This document shows, one piece after another, positions 7,495 through 16,509 of a stretch of 64,000 nucleotides of DNA (the stretch's first letter is position 1; every line of letters starts with the position of its first letter). The stretch covers positions 18,950 through 82,949 of the forward strand of contig JAGBAO010000005.1 in assembly GCA_017938925.1 (NCBI GenBank). Reading direction: 5' to 3'. The stretch comes from Bacteroidales bacterium (GTDB taxonomy: Bacteria; Bacteroidota; Bacteroidia; Bacteroidales; UBA932). A model generated the notes under the pieces. That model did no database searches. It was given only the letters and a program-made list of their open reading frames with translations, and had not been told where the DNA came from. A program made the position numbers and the translations under genes.

Positions 7495-9156
7495 ATGGAA
7501 ACAGATTTCAGAAAAGTGGTCCAGAGCTGGCTGGACGGAAATTTCGACGAGGCTACAAAGGCTCAGATCGTTGCTCTGCAGGAGAACGATCCAGTGGCTC
7601 TTGAGGACGCATTCTATCGTAATCTTGAGTTCGGTACAGGCGGTCTTCGTGGCATAATGGGCGTGGGAACCAACCGTATGAACAAATATACTGTCGGAAT
7701 GGCGACCCAGGGACTTGCAAACTACATGAAGGCAAACTGCGAGGGCCCTCTCAGCGTATGCATCTCTTTCGACAGCCGTAACAACAGCCCTGAGTTCGCT
7801 CAGATCGCAGCAAACGTTCTCTCAGCAAATGGAATTCATGTCTATATCTTTGACAAGCTTCATCCGATCGCTTTGATGAGCTATTCCGTGAGACTGAAGA
7901 AGGCCACTGCAGGAATCATGATCACTGCATCGCACAATCCTAAGGAGTACAACGGCTACAAGGTGTTCTGGTCAGACGGAGCACAGGTGACCTCACCGGT
8001 GGACAAGGATATCGTGGCAGAGGTTGCCAAGATCACTGACCCGTCTATGGTCAGGTTCGAGCCTGGTGAAGGTGCTGCTCCTATCGAGGTCATGGGCCAC
8101 GAGATGGATGAGGCATATCTTGATTCAGTGATGACTCTCATGCTCTCTCCAGAGGCATGTGCGGCTCACAAGGATCTCAAGATCGTCTATACTCCTATCC
8201 ATGGATCGGGTGTCGAGATCGTTCCGGAGTTCCTTGCAAAGCTCGGTTTCGAGAACGTATATCATGTTCCTGAGCAGGATGTAGTGGACGGAAACTTCCC
8301 GACAGTCATGTCTCCTAACCCTGAGGAACCTTCTGCGCTTGCAATGGCGGTAGCTGTTGCAGACAAGGAGGGTGCAGACCTTGTGATGGCCACTGACCCG
8401 GATGCAGACCGCATCGGAATCGCAGTTCGTGACAACGAAGGCAAGATGGTTCTTCTGAACGGAAACCAGACAGGATCCATCCTTACATATTATATCCTCC
8501 GTCGCTGGTCCGAGCTTGGAAAGCTTGATGGCAATCAGTATATCGTGAAGACCATCGTGACGACAGAGCTCATGAGAGCAATCGCTGAGAAGTATGGTGT
8601 GAAGGTATATAACGTCCTCACAGGCTTCAAGTGGATTGCCGACATCATCAAGAAGAACGAGGGCAAGACCACATTCGTATGCGGTGGTGAGGAAAGCTAC
8701 GGCTTCAATGTCGGTGAGTTCGTGCGTGACAAGGATGCTCCTATCACTTGCGCGATGGTTGCAGAATGTGCAGCCTGGGCTGCAGAGCAGGGCAAGACCC
8801 TCTATCAGCTCCTTCAGGACATCTATGCAGAGTTCGGATACTATAAGGAGTCTCTCATCTCTCTTACCAAGAAGGGTAAGGCAGGACTTGAGGAGATCGC
8901 TGCAATGATGGTTGAGTACCGCAACAATCCTCCTAAGGAGATGGCAGGTTCGCCAGTCATCAAGGTCATCGATTATAACAAACCTGAGGAAACCGGACTT
9001 CCAGCTTCCAACGTGCTCCAGTTCTACAATGAGGCAGGCGATGTCGTAACTGTACGTCCTTCCGGAACTGAGCCTAAGATCAAGTTCTACTTCGGAATCA
9101 AGGGCGCTGATGCAGATGCCAAGAACGAGGTTCTCCGTGCACAGTTCAGCAGATAA
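7495..9156 (+). CDS. Phosphoglucomutase/phosphomannomutase family protein
   Basis: A 553-residue alpha-D-phosphohexomutase that interconverts hexose 1- and 6-phosphates. The phosphoserine loop TASHNP is at 144-149 with S146 as the phosphorylated residue. The metal-binding DPDADR is at 301-306, the sugar-specificity GGEES at 397-401, and the phosphate-binding RPSGTEPK is near the C-terminus. Length and motifs match the large PgcA-type phosphoglucomutases rather than the 450-residue GlmM/ManB forms. It lies 27 bp after the amino-sugar gene and is followed by a strong hairpin terminator, so the two probably form an operon. The exact sugar cannot be decided from sequence. Confidence 0.92.
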   Translation: METDFRKVVQSWLDGNFDEATKAQIVALQENDPVALEDAFYRNLEFGTGGLRGIMGVGTNRMNKYTVGMATQGLANYMKANCEGPLSVCISFDSRNNSPEFAQIAANVLSANGIHVYIFDKLHPIALMSYSVRLKKATAGIMITASHNPKEYNGYKVFWSDGAQVTSPVDKDIVAEVAKITDPSMVRFEPGEGAAPIEVMGHEMDEAYLDSVMTLMLSPEACAAHKDLKIVYTPIHGSGVEIVPEFLAKLGFENVYHVPEQDVVDGNFPTVMSPNPEEPSALAMAVAVADKEGADLVMATDPDADRIGIAVRDNEGKMVLLNGNQTGSILTYYILRRWSELGKLDGNQYIVKTIVTTELMRAIAEKYGVKVYNVLTGFKWIADIIKKNEGKTTFVCGGEESYGFNVGEFVRDKDAPITCAMVAECAAWAAEQGKTLYQLLQDIYAEFGYYKESLISLTKKGKAGLEEIAAMMVEYRNNPPKEMAGSPVIKVIDYNKPEETGLPASNVLQFYNEAGDVVTVRPSGTEPKIKFYFGIKGADADAKNEVLRAQFSR

Positions 9157-9173
9157 GTCTGATACATTCCAAC

Positions 9174-9211
9174 AAAAACGGCTCGATTCATTCTGAAATC
9201 GAGCCGTTTTT
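9174..9211. terminator. Bidirectional rho-independent terminator
   Basis: A perfect 15-bp stem, AAAAACGGCTCGATT (9174-9188) and AATCGAGCCGTTTTT (9197-9211), with an 8-nt loop. A-run and T-run flanks let it serve both converging genes (the mutase and the DsbD-like gene). Confidence 0.9.
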
Positions 9212-9229
9212 GATTATGCTGATGTCTTG

Positions 9230-11203
9230 TTACTGAGCTTTGTTGGCGTCCAGACCGCTCTGGAGGAAGTCAACGAAGCCGTCGATAGAAAGGTCATATC
9301 CGCGTACCGGAACAAGAAGCTCGCCGGCAGGTGAGAGGAGCACGTAGTTAGGCTGTGCGTTTACGTTCCACTTTGTGCGCGCTGTGTAGGAATTCGCCCG
9401 TCCGAGGTCCTTGTATACCTTTCCTGTCTCAGCGTCTGTCACATAGTCTTCCTTGTCAAGCTTCTGCTTGTCGTCAGTGTAGAGGGCTACAATGACGAAA
9501 TCGTTCTTGAGCATGCTCAGAACCTTAGGGTCGCTCCATACTCTTGACTCCATCTCACGACAGTTTACGCAGCCGTGGCCTGTTACGTCCACGAATACCG
9601 GTTTCCCTGCCTTTTGAGCAGCTGCAAGTCCCTCTTCAAGGGTGAAGTACCCGTTCAGACCGAGTGGGAGGTGGAGACCGTATTTAGACTCCGCAACAGG
9701 TGCGAACTCCTCGCATACGGCGCATTCTGCCTGTGATGTTGATGCTCCCTGTCCAATTACGAAGTCCTGTGTCGTGATAGGAGGCATATAGCCGGAAAGG
9801 GCCTTGAGAGGTGCTCCCCACATTCCAGGGATGAGATATACCACGAATGAGAACACTCCGATTGCAAGGGCGAGTCTCGGCACTGAAAGGTGCTCGACAG
9901 GCTCATCGTGAGCAAAGCGGATCTTTCCGAGAAGATAGAGTCCGAGGAGGGTGAAGACTACGATCCAGATTGCAAGATATACCTCTCTGTCGAGGATACC
10001 CCAGTGGTATGTCTGGTCTGCCACGCTGAGGAACTTGAGTCCGAGTGCGAGTTCCACGAATCCGAGCACGACCTTTACGGAGTTAAGCCAGCCACCGCCG
10101 CTCTGCTTGAATTTCTTGAGCAGCGAAGGTGAGAAGGCGAGCACTGTGAACGGAAGGGCGAACGCAACTGAGAACGCCAGCATGGTCACCATCGGCTCCC
10201 AGAACTCTCCCTGGGTTGACTTGATGAGGACTGATCCCACGATCGGACCTGTGCATGAGAATGACACGAGCACGAGGGTAAGGGCCATGAAGAACACGCC
10301 GGCAAGTCCCTTCTTGTCCGCTCCCTTGTCGCTCTTGTTCACTAGAGACTGAGGAAGTGTGATCTCGAATGCTCCGAAGAATGAAGCTGCGAAGATCATG
10401 AAGACGATGAAGAAGATGATGTTAGGAAGCCAGTGTGTTGAAAGCCAGTTGAAGATGTCGGCTGTCACGGCATCTCCTCCGATGATCTTTGTAAGCATGA
10501 TTATCACGGAGATAGGCACTGTGTACAGGAGGATGATGAACAGTCCGTACATTGCTGCCTTGAAACGTCCCTGTGCCACATTCTCGGATCCCTTCATGAA
10601 GAAGGATACGGTCATCGGCACCATAGGGAACACGCATGGAGTCAGGAGCATTGCAAATCCCCAGAGGATAGCTTCAAGTATAAGACCCCAGATGCTGCCC
10701 TTTGATTTGTCTTCCGGCTCTTGTGACGCTGTCACCTCAGCAGACTCTGATGCTGCAGCTACCGCAGTGCTCTCGCTTACAGTGACGTTGAAATCGTAGT
10801 ATTCGGCCTTGCATGCACCGCCTGTGCATGAGTTCGTGAAGATTGTTCCAGCATACTGTGCCTGCGCGTCAGTGAGTCTGACATCCTGTCCAAGGATGAT
10901 CTCATCGTAGTAATGCAGAGCCTTGTCACCGAACTCGTCCACCTCTTCCTTTGGTGTGCTGATCTCGTATGGCTGTCCGACCAGTTCGCCGCCAGTGATG
11001 GCAGCGTCCATGATTTCAGTAGCCGAAAATTCGTCTGTGAGCGTATAGGTGTGGTATCCTGCGGCAATCTTACCTGTGAAAACCACCTTGTAGATGTCGC
11101 CGTCAGCCTTCTCTACATGTGATGACCATGTGATAAGCTGACTCTGGGCAAAAGCTGCCGCACCAATGATGAGTGCGGCAAGCATTGTCATGATTCTTTT
11201 CAT
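9230..11203 (-). CDS. dsbD: DsbD-like thiol:disulfide interchange protein
   Basis: A 657-residue membrane protein that would carry reducing power from cytoplasmic thioredoxin across the inner membrane. The order is a signal peptide (MKRIMTMLAALIIGAAAFAQ), a periplasmic DsbD-N domain (about 21-150), and an eight-helix transmembrane core containing TPCVFPMVP and FSCTGPIVG, whose cysteines are the expected membrane redox pair. A C-terminal thioredoxin-like domain follows, with the CVNC pair at C545/C548. Length fits the family. It starts 12 bp after rny and is probably co-transcribed with it. Confidence 0.92.
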   Translation of the reverse strand: MKRIMTMLAALIIGAAAFAQSQLITWSSHVEKADGDIYKVVFTGKIAAGYHTYTLTDEFSATEIMDAAITGGELVGQPYEISTPKEEVDEFGDKALHYYDEIILGQDVRLTDAQAQYAGTIFTNSCTGGACKAEYYDFNVTVSESTAVAAASESAEVTASQEPEDKSKGSIWGLILEAILWGFAMLLTPCVFPMVPMTVSFFMKGSENVAQGRFKAAMYGLFIILLYTVPISVIIMLTKIIGGDAVTADIFNWLSTHWLPNIIFFIVFMIFAASFFGAFEITLPQSLVNKSDKGADKKGLAGVFFMALTLVLVSFSCTGPIVGSVLIKSTQGEFWEPMVTMLAFSVAFALPFTVLAFSPSLLKKFKQSGGGWLNSVKVVLGFVELALGLKFLSVADQTYHWGILDREVYLAIWIVVFTLLGLYLLGKIRFAHDEPVEHLSVPRLALAIGVFSFVVYLIPGMWGAPLKALSGYMPPITTQDFVIGQGASTSQAECAVCEEFAPVAESKYGLHLPLGLNGYFTLEEGLAAAQKAGKPVFVDVTGHGCVNCREMESRVWSDPKVLSMLKNDFVIVALYTDDKQKLDKEDYVTDAETGKVYKDLGRANSYTARTKWNVNAQPNYVLLSPAGELLVPVRGYDLSIDGFVDFLQSGLDANKAQ

Positions 11204-11215
11204 TATTTATTGATG

Positions 11216-12757
11216 TTATTTTGCAAATGCTACGGATCTGGTCTCGCGGATCACAGTGATCTTCACCTGGCCCGGATATACCATCTCTTCCTGGATCTTC
11301 TTTGCGATTTCAGTTGACAGTGTCTCTGCATCCTGATCGCTCACCTGGTCTGCACCCACGATGACGCGGAGTTCGCGTCCGGCCTGGATCGCGTAGGTCT
11401 TGGTTACGCCGTTGTACGACTGGGCGATGTTCTCCATGTCCTTGAGTCTCTTGATGTATGACTCGATAACCTCGCGACGCGCACCCGGTCTTGCGCCTGA
11501 AATAGCGTCACCCACAAGCACGAGAGGGGAGATGATTGATGTCATCTCGACTTCCTCATGGTGAGCACCGATGGCGTTGCATACCTCCGGTTTCTCCTTG
11601 TACTTCTCTGCGAGCTTCATACCGAGAATTGCATGTGGAAGTTCCGGATCCTCGTCAGAAACCTTTCCGATATCGTGGAGAAGTCCGGCGCGCTTTGCAA
11701 TCTTAGGATTGAGTCCGAGCTCGGATGCCATTGTAGCACAGATGTTTGCAACCTCACGTGCATGCTGGAGAAGGTTCTGTCCGTATGAAGAACGGTATTT
11801 CATTCGTCCGATGAGCTTCACAAGCTCGATATGCATTCCATGGATTCCCAGGTCGATACATGTCCTCTTACCAGTCTCCATGATCTCGTCTTCAAGCTGC
11901 TTCTGCACCTTTGCAACCACTTCCTCGATACGTGCAGGGTGGATTCTTCCGTCGATGACCAGCTGATGAAGTGCAAGTCGGGCAACCTCTCTTCTGACAG
12001 GGTCGAATGCTGAAAGAAGGATGGCCTCGGGAGTGTCATCAACCACGATCTCCACGCCTGTAGCTGCCTCCAGGGCACGGATGTTTCGGCCCTCCCGTCC
12101 GATGATACGTCCCTTGATCTCGTCGCTTTCGATGTGGAATACGGTAACTGCATTTTCAATCGCAGTTTCGGATGCAGTACGCTGTATTGTGTTGATTACA
12201 ATTCTCTTAGCCTCTTTAGTCGCAGTCAGGCGAGCCTCGTCCATCATGTCGTTGATATACGACTGAGCCTGGGTCTTTGCCTCCTCCTTCATGCTCTCGA
12301 CTAGCTGGTTCTTCGCCTCTGCAGCTGTCATTCCGGCTATGTTCTCGATCTGCCTGATTGCCTCCTGGCGAAGCTTCTCATACTCCTCTGTCTTCTTGGT
12401 AGCGATCTCCACCTGCACCTTCAGGTTCTCCCTGATGGCGTCAGCCTCCTTGTTCTTGCGTCCAAGCTCAGAGTTCTGCTGGTTAAGGCTGTTCTCCTTC
12501 TGCTTCAGTCTGTTCTCGATGTCGCTGATCTGCTTGTTCTTTTCGTTGATCATCTGCTCGTGCTCGCTCTTGAGCTGAAGGAACTTCTCCTTTGCCTGGA
12601 AGATCTTGTCATTCTTGATCTTTTCCGCCTCTATCTCGGCCTTCTTGATGATCTCCTCCTTCTGACCCTTCAGTAGTATCCTGCGGATCAATATGTAGGT
12701 CACGACTGCGGCAACTGCACCGCACGCTGCGCATAAAACATTGATGATGATGTTCAT
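11216..12757 (-). CDS. rny: Ribonuclease Y
   Basis: Membrane-anchored endoribonuclease that initiates mRNA decay. The start at the complement of 12755-12757 ([19 protein letters not shown]) places the single transmembrane helix at the very N-terminus and gives 513 residues, typical for RNase Y. A start 20 codons upstream gives an atypical charged extension. A long coiled coil (about 30-180) is followed by a KH RNA-binding domain ([19 protein letters not shown]) and an HD phosphohydrolase domain with LLHDIGKV. It lies downstream of zapA and the structured intergenic region. Confidence 0.95.
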   Translation of the reverse strand: MNIIINVLCAACGAVAAVVTYILIRRILLKGQKEEIIKKAEIEAEKIKNDKIFQAKEKFLQLKSEHEQMINEKNKQISDIENRLKQKENSLNQQNSELGRKNKEADAIRENLKVQVEIATKKTEEYEKLRQEAIRQIENIAGMTAAEAKNQLVESMKEEAKTQAQSYINDMMDEARLTATKEAKRIVINTIQRTASETAIENAVTVFHIESDEIKGRIIGREGRNIRALEAATGVEIVVDDTPEAILLSAFDPVRREVARLALHQLVIDGRIHPARIEEVVAKVQKQLEDEIMETGKRTCIDLGIHGMHIELVKLIGRMKYRSSYGQNLLQHAREVANICATMASELGLNPKIAKRAGLLHDIGKVSDEDPELPHAILGMKLAEKYKEKPEVCNAIGAHHEEVEMTSIISPLVLVGDAISGARPGARREVIESYIKRLKDMENIAQSYNGVTKTYAIQAGRELRVIVGADQVSDQDAETLSTEIAKKIQEEMVYPGQVKITVIRETRSVAFAK

Positions 12758-12796
12758 AGTGTTTAAGTATATATAGTTAATGTTTCTTCTTTTACA

Positions 12797-12833
12797 ATAA
12801 AAATGACCGGCCAGCATTTGAGCAGACCGGTCA
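12797..12833 (-). terminator. Rho-independent terminator upstream of rny
   Basis: On the minus strand TGACCGG and CCGGTCA (plus-strand 12827-12833 and 12804-12810) pair around a 16-nt loop and are followed by UUUUUAUU. It would end transcripts from the zapA/structured-RNA side before rny. Confidence 0.75.
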
Positions 12834-12990
12834 GGTTATTCAATAAAAAGCCGTTAGTAAGTTTGTCAGAAAATCTTAAAAAATAAGATTTAGGCTCCGG
12901 ATAATCGGTTCTGAAATCCTCCGTCCCGCAAAGCGGAATCCCCATAAGGGTCACCTAGGTCCGTCATCCCCATCCGAGTACGCCCGGTTA
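12797..12990 (-). ncRNA. Candidate structured small RNA between zapA and rny (possibly 6S-like)
   Basis: The 266-bp gap contains no gene but is rich in self-complementarity on the minus strand. CUCGGAU (complement of 12972-12978) can pair with AUCCGGAG (complement of 12895-12902) with one bulged G, closing a domain of about 80 nt. Inside are a CCGC-UUU-GCGG hairpin and a CCC/GGGG stem. The domain is followed by an 8-bp AAATCTTA/TAAGATTT hairpin and then the terminator. A long closing stem with an open interior next to zapA recalls 6S RNA, which adjoins zapA in many bacteria. I cannot align it to a 6S consensus by eye and see no clear promoter, so the identity is tentative. Confidence 0.4.
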
Positions 12991-13023
12991 CATTATTAGT
13001 GTTGATTTCAGCAAAAAATGTAA

Positions 13024-13320
13024 CTAACGGCTGTTTTTATCAATGTTGTCAAGATAATTCTCAAGTTCTTTAGCAAGCTTCTCGTCATTCTGCACGTATT
13101 CCTGCAGACGTTTGCTGAAGGTTACGTTCTCGACTGCCATGTTCAGGGCAACCATAGACAAAACTTTGACAAGCGGAGTCTCAGGATATTTCTCCTGATA
13201 TTTCGTGATCTGCTTGTCTGTGTGCTCTGCTGCCTTTCTGATGATCTCCTCCTGCTCAGGTGACTTGGCCACAAGGGAGAATCTGCAATCAGCGATCTTT
13301 ACAGTTATCTTCTGATCCAT
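13024..13320 (-). CDS. zapA: Cell division protein ZapA
   Basis: A 98-residue protein with the ZapA pattern: a short beta start (MDQKITVKIADCRFSL), then AAEHTDKQITKYQEKYP and a C-terminal coiled coil rich in charged residues. ZapA binds FtsZ and cross-links protofilaments at mid-cell. It starts 1 bp after the preceding small coiled-coil gene, so the two are translationally coupled. Confidence 0.9.
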   Translation of the reverse strand: MDQKITVKIADCRFSLVAKSPEQEEIIRKAAEHTDKQITKYQEKYPETPLVKVLSMVALNMAVENVTFSKRLQEYVQNDEKLAKELENYLDNIDKNSR

Positions 13321-13321
13321 A

Positions 13322-13594
13322 TTATCCCTCCATCAATGAGATGCATCTGTCGATTTCCTTTATCAGTTTATCAATCTTCTTCCTGGCCTGGGTGTTGTCT
13401 GCACTGTCAGCCATGAATGCCTGCTTCAACTTAAGGTTATCAATCTCTTTCTTTAACTCTGTTATCTGCTCTTTGCAGGTCTCGTTCTGCATTTGTGCCT
13501 TCTCCAGCTCGGACTCCAGCCTTGCACGCTCAGACTTTTCAGTCTCGTAAAGCGAGATCAATCTTCTGATGCTTTGTCTAAGTGTTTCCGACAT
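13322..13594 (-). CDS. Small coiled-coil protein, ZapB-like
   Basis: A 90-residue, highly charged protein predicted to be almost entirely coiled coil (residues about 15-75, heptad-rich with many K and E), without signal or membrane segments. Its place directly before zapA is conserved in Bacteroidota, and its size matches ZapB, a Z-ring organiser. The functional link to cell division is inferred from context. Confidence 0.7.
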   Translation of the reverse strand: MSETLRQSIRRLISLYETEKSERARLESELEKAQMQNETCKEQITELKKEIDNLKLKQAFMADSADNTQARKKIDKLIKEIDRCISLMEG

Positions 13595-13632
13595 TATACA
13601 ATACGTTTAAACCTACCGCACAAAAATAACAA

Positions 13633-13676
13633 ACTGCTTTGATTTCTCAAAATTTTAATGAGAAAATCAAAGCAGT
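13633..13676 (-). terminator. Terminator of the 2-oxoacid oxidoreductase operon
   Basis: ACTGCTTTGATTT (13633-13645) and AAATCAAAGCAGT (13664-13676) form a 13-bp perfect stem that can extend inward. On the minus strand it is followed by TTTGTTATTTTTG. It lies 20 bp after the gamma-subunit stop. Confidence 0.85.
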
Positions 13677-13696
13677 CTGAAGTATTTGTTCAGGTT

Positions 13697-14239
13697 TTAG
13701 AGCTCTTCCACAGCCTTCATGCCTTCCTCGATAGCTTTCTTGTTGAGAGCGATGAGGTCAGCGTAGCGCGCAGGAATGCACTTTGCCAGTCCCTTGTCTA
13801 TGTTGTCGAATGACACGATAGGCTTGATCTTGAGGAATGCTCCCATGACAGCCATGTTGTACACCTTCGCATTGCCCACCTGTGCAGCCACGTTGATCGC
13901 GTCGATCCTGCAGACCTTGATGTCAGTCCTTGTAGGAGGGTTGATGATTCCGTTCGGATCGTAAATGAGAAGTCCGCCCGGCTTCACCGTGCTCTCGAAC
14001 TTGTCAAGCGACTGCTGGTTGAGCACGATCGCAGTGTCATATCTGGTCACGATCGGGGAACTGATCTTCTTGTCGCTTACGATCACGCATACGTTGGCTG
14101 TACCTCCACGCATCTCAGGGCCGTATGAAGGCATCCATGTCACCTCCATGTCCTGCATGATGGCGCAGTATGCAAGGATCTTACCCATCGAGAGGACTCC
14201 CTGTCCTCCGAAACCTGCTATAATGATTTCCTCTTTCAT
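13697..14239 (-). CDS. 2-oxoacid:ferredoxin oxidoreductase, gamma subunit
   Basis: A 180-residue protein of the POR/KOR gamma family, recognised by IAGFGGQGVLSMGKILA at the N-terminus and MPSYGPEMRGGTANV. It completes the heterotetramer that oxidatively decarboxylates a 2-oxoacid to its acyl-CoA while reducing ferredoxin. It is the last gene of the operon, 2 bp after the beta subunit. Confidence 0.92.
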   Translation of the reverse strand: MKEEIIIAGFGGQGVLSMGKILAYCAIMQDMEVTWMPSYGPEMRGGTANVCVIVSDKKISSPIVTRYDTAIVLNQQSLDKFESTVKPGGLLIYDPNGIINPPTRTDIKVCRIDAINVAAQVGNAKVYNMAVMGAFLKIKPIVSFDNIDKGLAKCIPARYADLIALNKKAIEEGMKAVEEL

Positions 14240-14241
14240 GA

Positions 14242-15015
14242 TTATTCCTGTTTTAAAACGTCCTTGATGTCACCGAGCGGATACTTAGGGAACATGTTCT
14301 CCACCATCCACTTGTTGGCTGCCGTAGGGCTCATCTTCCATCCTGAGTTGCAGGTTGCCACAATTTCCACGAATGAAAGACCGATTCCCTTCTGGCTGTA
14401 CTCGAATGCCTTGCGTATGGCAGCCTTTGCCTTGCGTGCAGCGACTGCTGTATGAACTGACTGTCTTGTGATATAGGCTGTGCCGTCGAGCTGTGCGATC
14501 ATAGGGGCAAGCACGAGAGGGAAGCCGTTGAGCTTGGCGTCACGTCCGTATGGCGTTGTCGCCGTCTTCATTCCGAGGAGTGTTGTAGGAGCCATCTGAC
14601 CTCCGGTCATACCATAGATACCGTTGTTGATGAAGATCACGACTATGTTCTCTCCGCGGCTGCATGCATGGATGATCTCGGCAGTACCGATTGACGCAAG
14701 GTCGCCGTCACCCTGGTATGTGAACACATATTTCTCAGGATTGAGACGCTTTGTCGCGGTTGCAAGGGCAGGAGCACGTCCGTGAGCTGCCTGCTGCCAG
14801 TCTACGTTCAGATAGTTATATGCGAATACCGAGCAGCCTACAGGGCTGATTCCGATGGTCTCCTCCTGGATGCCCATCTCCTCGATGACTTCTGCTACGA
14901 GCTTGTGCACTGTGCCATGTGAACATCCCGGGCAGTAGTGCATTACATTGTCAGTAAGAATAGGTGTCTTCTTGTAGACGATGTTCTCGGGTTTCTTGAT
15001 ATCTTCTATATTCAT
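14242..15015 (-). CDS. 2-oxoacid:ferredoxin oxidoreductase, beta (TPP-binding) subunit
   Basis: A 257-residue thiamine-pyrophosphate domain. It has the family start HYCPGCSHGTVHKL, a GDGDLASIG segment typical of the TPP-Mg motif, and NNGIYGMTGGQMAPTT. It pairs with the alpha subunit 8 bp upstream. Substrate could be 2-oxoglutarate or branched-chain 2-oxoacids; sequence reading does not separate these. Confidence 0.93.
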   Translation of the reverse strand: MNIEDIKKPENIVYKKTPILTDNVMHYCPGCSHGTVHKLVAEVIEEMGIQEETIGISPVGCSVFAYNYLNVDWQQAAHGRAPALATATKRLNPEKYVFTYQGDGDLASIGTAEIIHACSRGENIVVIFINNGIYGMTGGQMAPTTLLGMKTATTPYGRDAKLNGFPLVLAPMIAQLDGTAYITRQSVHTAVAARKAKAAIRKAFEYSQKGIGLSFVEIVATCNSGWKMSPTAANKWMVENMFPKYPLGDIKDVLKQE

Positions 15016-15023
15016 GTCTTTGC

Positions 15024-16106
15024 TTATTTCAGATTGTTGAACTTCTTGAACTCATCCACGATTTCGTCCGGAGTGAAGATGTTTCCTCCCTGTCTTCCGT
15101 AGAATCCCACAGGGCATGCTCCGTTGACAGCAAGTCTCACGTCGTCCACCATCTGGCCGAGGTTCAGCTCGATGGTCATCATGCTCTTCACCTGGCTGGA
15201 AAGTTCCTGGAGTCTCTTTGTCGGGAACGGGAAGAGGGTCACCGGTCTGAGAAGACCTGCCTTGACGCCCTGTTCGCGGAGCTGGTCAACCACCGCTTCA
15301 CAGATACGGGACGAGCATCCGAATGCAACGAAAAGATATTCTGCGTCCTCAGTCATATATTCCTCATATTTCACCTCATTCTCGCGTATCACCTCATACT
15401 TCGCTGCAAGCTTCTGGTTGAACTTCTCCTGCACGTCTGACTCGAGGGCGAGGGAAGTGATGACGTTATAAGGCCTGTCCGCAGTCTTGCCAGTAGTAGC
15501 CCATGGAGCGACTTTCAGAAGTTCCTCCTTAGTCATGCGAGGCTTCTCAGGGCGAAGTTCTACCTTCTCCATCATCTGACCAACTATACCGTCGGCAAGG
15601 ATGATGACAGGAGTGCGGTACTTGAACGCGAGGTCGAATCCCCAGTCCACGAAGTCATACATGTCCTGTGCAGAAGCCGGTGCAAGCACGATGGCATTGT
15701 AGTCTCCGTGTCCGCCGCCCTTCACGCACTGGTTGTAGTCGCTCTGGCTCGGCTGGATGGTTCCAAGTCCTGGACCGCCGCGCTGGCAGTTCACGACAAC
15801 GCATGGAAGCTCAGCTCCGGCAAGGTAGCTGAGTCCTTCGCACATGAGGCTGATTCCCGGTGAGCTTGAAGAGGTCATGACCTTCTTTCCGCAGCATGCA
15901 CCGCCATATACCATGTTGATGGATGAGGTTTCACTCTCTGCCTGGAGGACGACCATACCTGTAGTGAGCCATGGTCTTTCCTTCATGAGTGTCTCCATCA
16001 CTTCAGACTGCGGAGTGATCGGATAACCGAAATATCCGTCCGCACCGTTGCGAATTGCCGATATGGCAATCGCTTCGTTTCCTTTCATCAAAATCTTTTC
16101 TGCCAT
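15024..16106 (-). CDS. vorB: 2-oxoacid:ferredoxin oxidoreductase, alpha subunit (VorB type)
   Basis: A 360-residue alpha subunit with the pyrimidine-binding and core domains. Visible signatures are GNEAIAISAIRNGADGYFGYPITPQSE (first part GNEAIAISAIRNGADG), TSSSSPGISLMCEGLSYLAG and QRGGPGLGTIQPSQSDY. Bacteroidales homologues are generally called 3-methyl-2-oxobutanoate dehydrogenase VorB. Gene order ferredoxin-alpha-beta-gamma matches KOR/VOR operons that feed succinyl-CoA or branched acyl-CoA synthesis in anaerobes. Confidence 0.92.
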   Translation of the reverse strand: MAEKILMKGNEAIAISAIRNGADGYFGYPITPQSEVMETLMKERPWLTTGMVVLQAESETSSINMVYGGACCGKKVMTSSSSPGISLMCEGLSYLAGAELPCVVVNCQRGGPGLGTIQPSQSDYNQCVKGGGHGDYNAIVLAPASAQDMYDFVDWGFDLAFKYRTPVIILADGIVGQMMEKVELRPEKPRMTKEELLKVAPWATTGKTADRPYNVITSLALESDVQEKFNQKLAAKYEVIRENEVKYEEYMTEDAEYLFVAFGCSSRICEAVVDQLREQGVKAGLLRPVTLFPFPTKRLQELSSQVKSMMTIELNLGQMVDDVRLAVNGACPVGFYGRQGGNIFTPDEIVDEFKKFNNLK

Positions 16107-16110
16107 ATCC

Positions 16111-16329
16111 TTAGATTTTAACTCTGTAAACAGTAATCACCGAATCAGGACATACGACCGCACAGTTTGAACAACCAATGCAGGCTTCGCCCACCATTTC
16201 GGCATAATGATAACCCTTGTTGTTGACCAGCTTCGAGAGTTCGATGCTCTTGGTCGGACAGTTTTCAACGCAGACACCGCAGCCTTTGCATTTCTGCGTA
16301 TCTACCTCGATTGCTCCTTTGAATGCCAT
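16111..16329 (-). CDS. 4Fe-4S ferredoxin-like delta subunit of the oxidoreductase
   Basis: A 72-residue protein with two CxxCxxCxxxC clusters: CKGCGVCVENC and CIGCSNCAVVC. It is the electron-accepting delta subunit and the first gene of the four-gene operon, 4 bp before the alpha subunit. Confidence 0.93.
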   Translation of the reverse strand: MAFKGAIEVDTQKCKGCGVCVENCPTKSIELSKLVNNKGYHYAEMVGEACIGCSNCAVVCPDSVITVYRVKI

Positions 16330-16379
16330 TATATTATAAGTTTAAAGTGTTATATTCGGTTTGACTTACAAAAACCAAG

Positions 16380-16411
16380 TAAATATAAGGCATATTATTT
16401 GAATCATCAAA
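16380..16411 (-). promoter_or_regulatory. Promoter of the 2-oxoacid oxidoreductase operon
   Basis: On the minus strand TTTG (16408-16411) and TATATTTA (16380-16387) are separated by 20 bp. One base departs from TAnnTTTG. Confidence 0.6.
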
Positions 16412-16456
16412 TATTTTTAAAATTTACTTCATACATGCTCCATGTGCCGCAGGTCT

Positions 16457-16489
16457 ATTGGTAGTTTTAAAAGAAATTTCTTAACTTTG
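16457..16489 (+). promoter_or_regulatory. Promoter of the deaminase-phosphorylase operon
   Basis: ATTG (16457-16460) is followed after 21 bp by TAACTTTG (16482-16489), 20 bp before the ATG at 16510. Confidence 0.6.
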
Positions 16490-16509
16490 GAAACTTTAAA
16501 CTAACGTTT

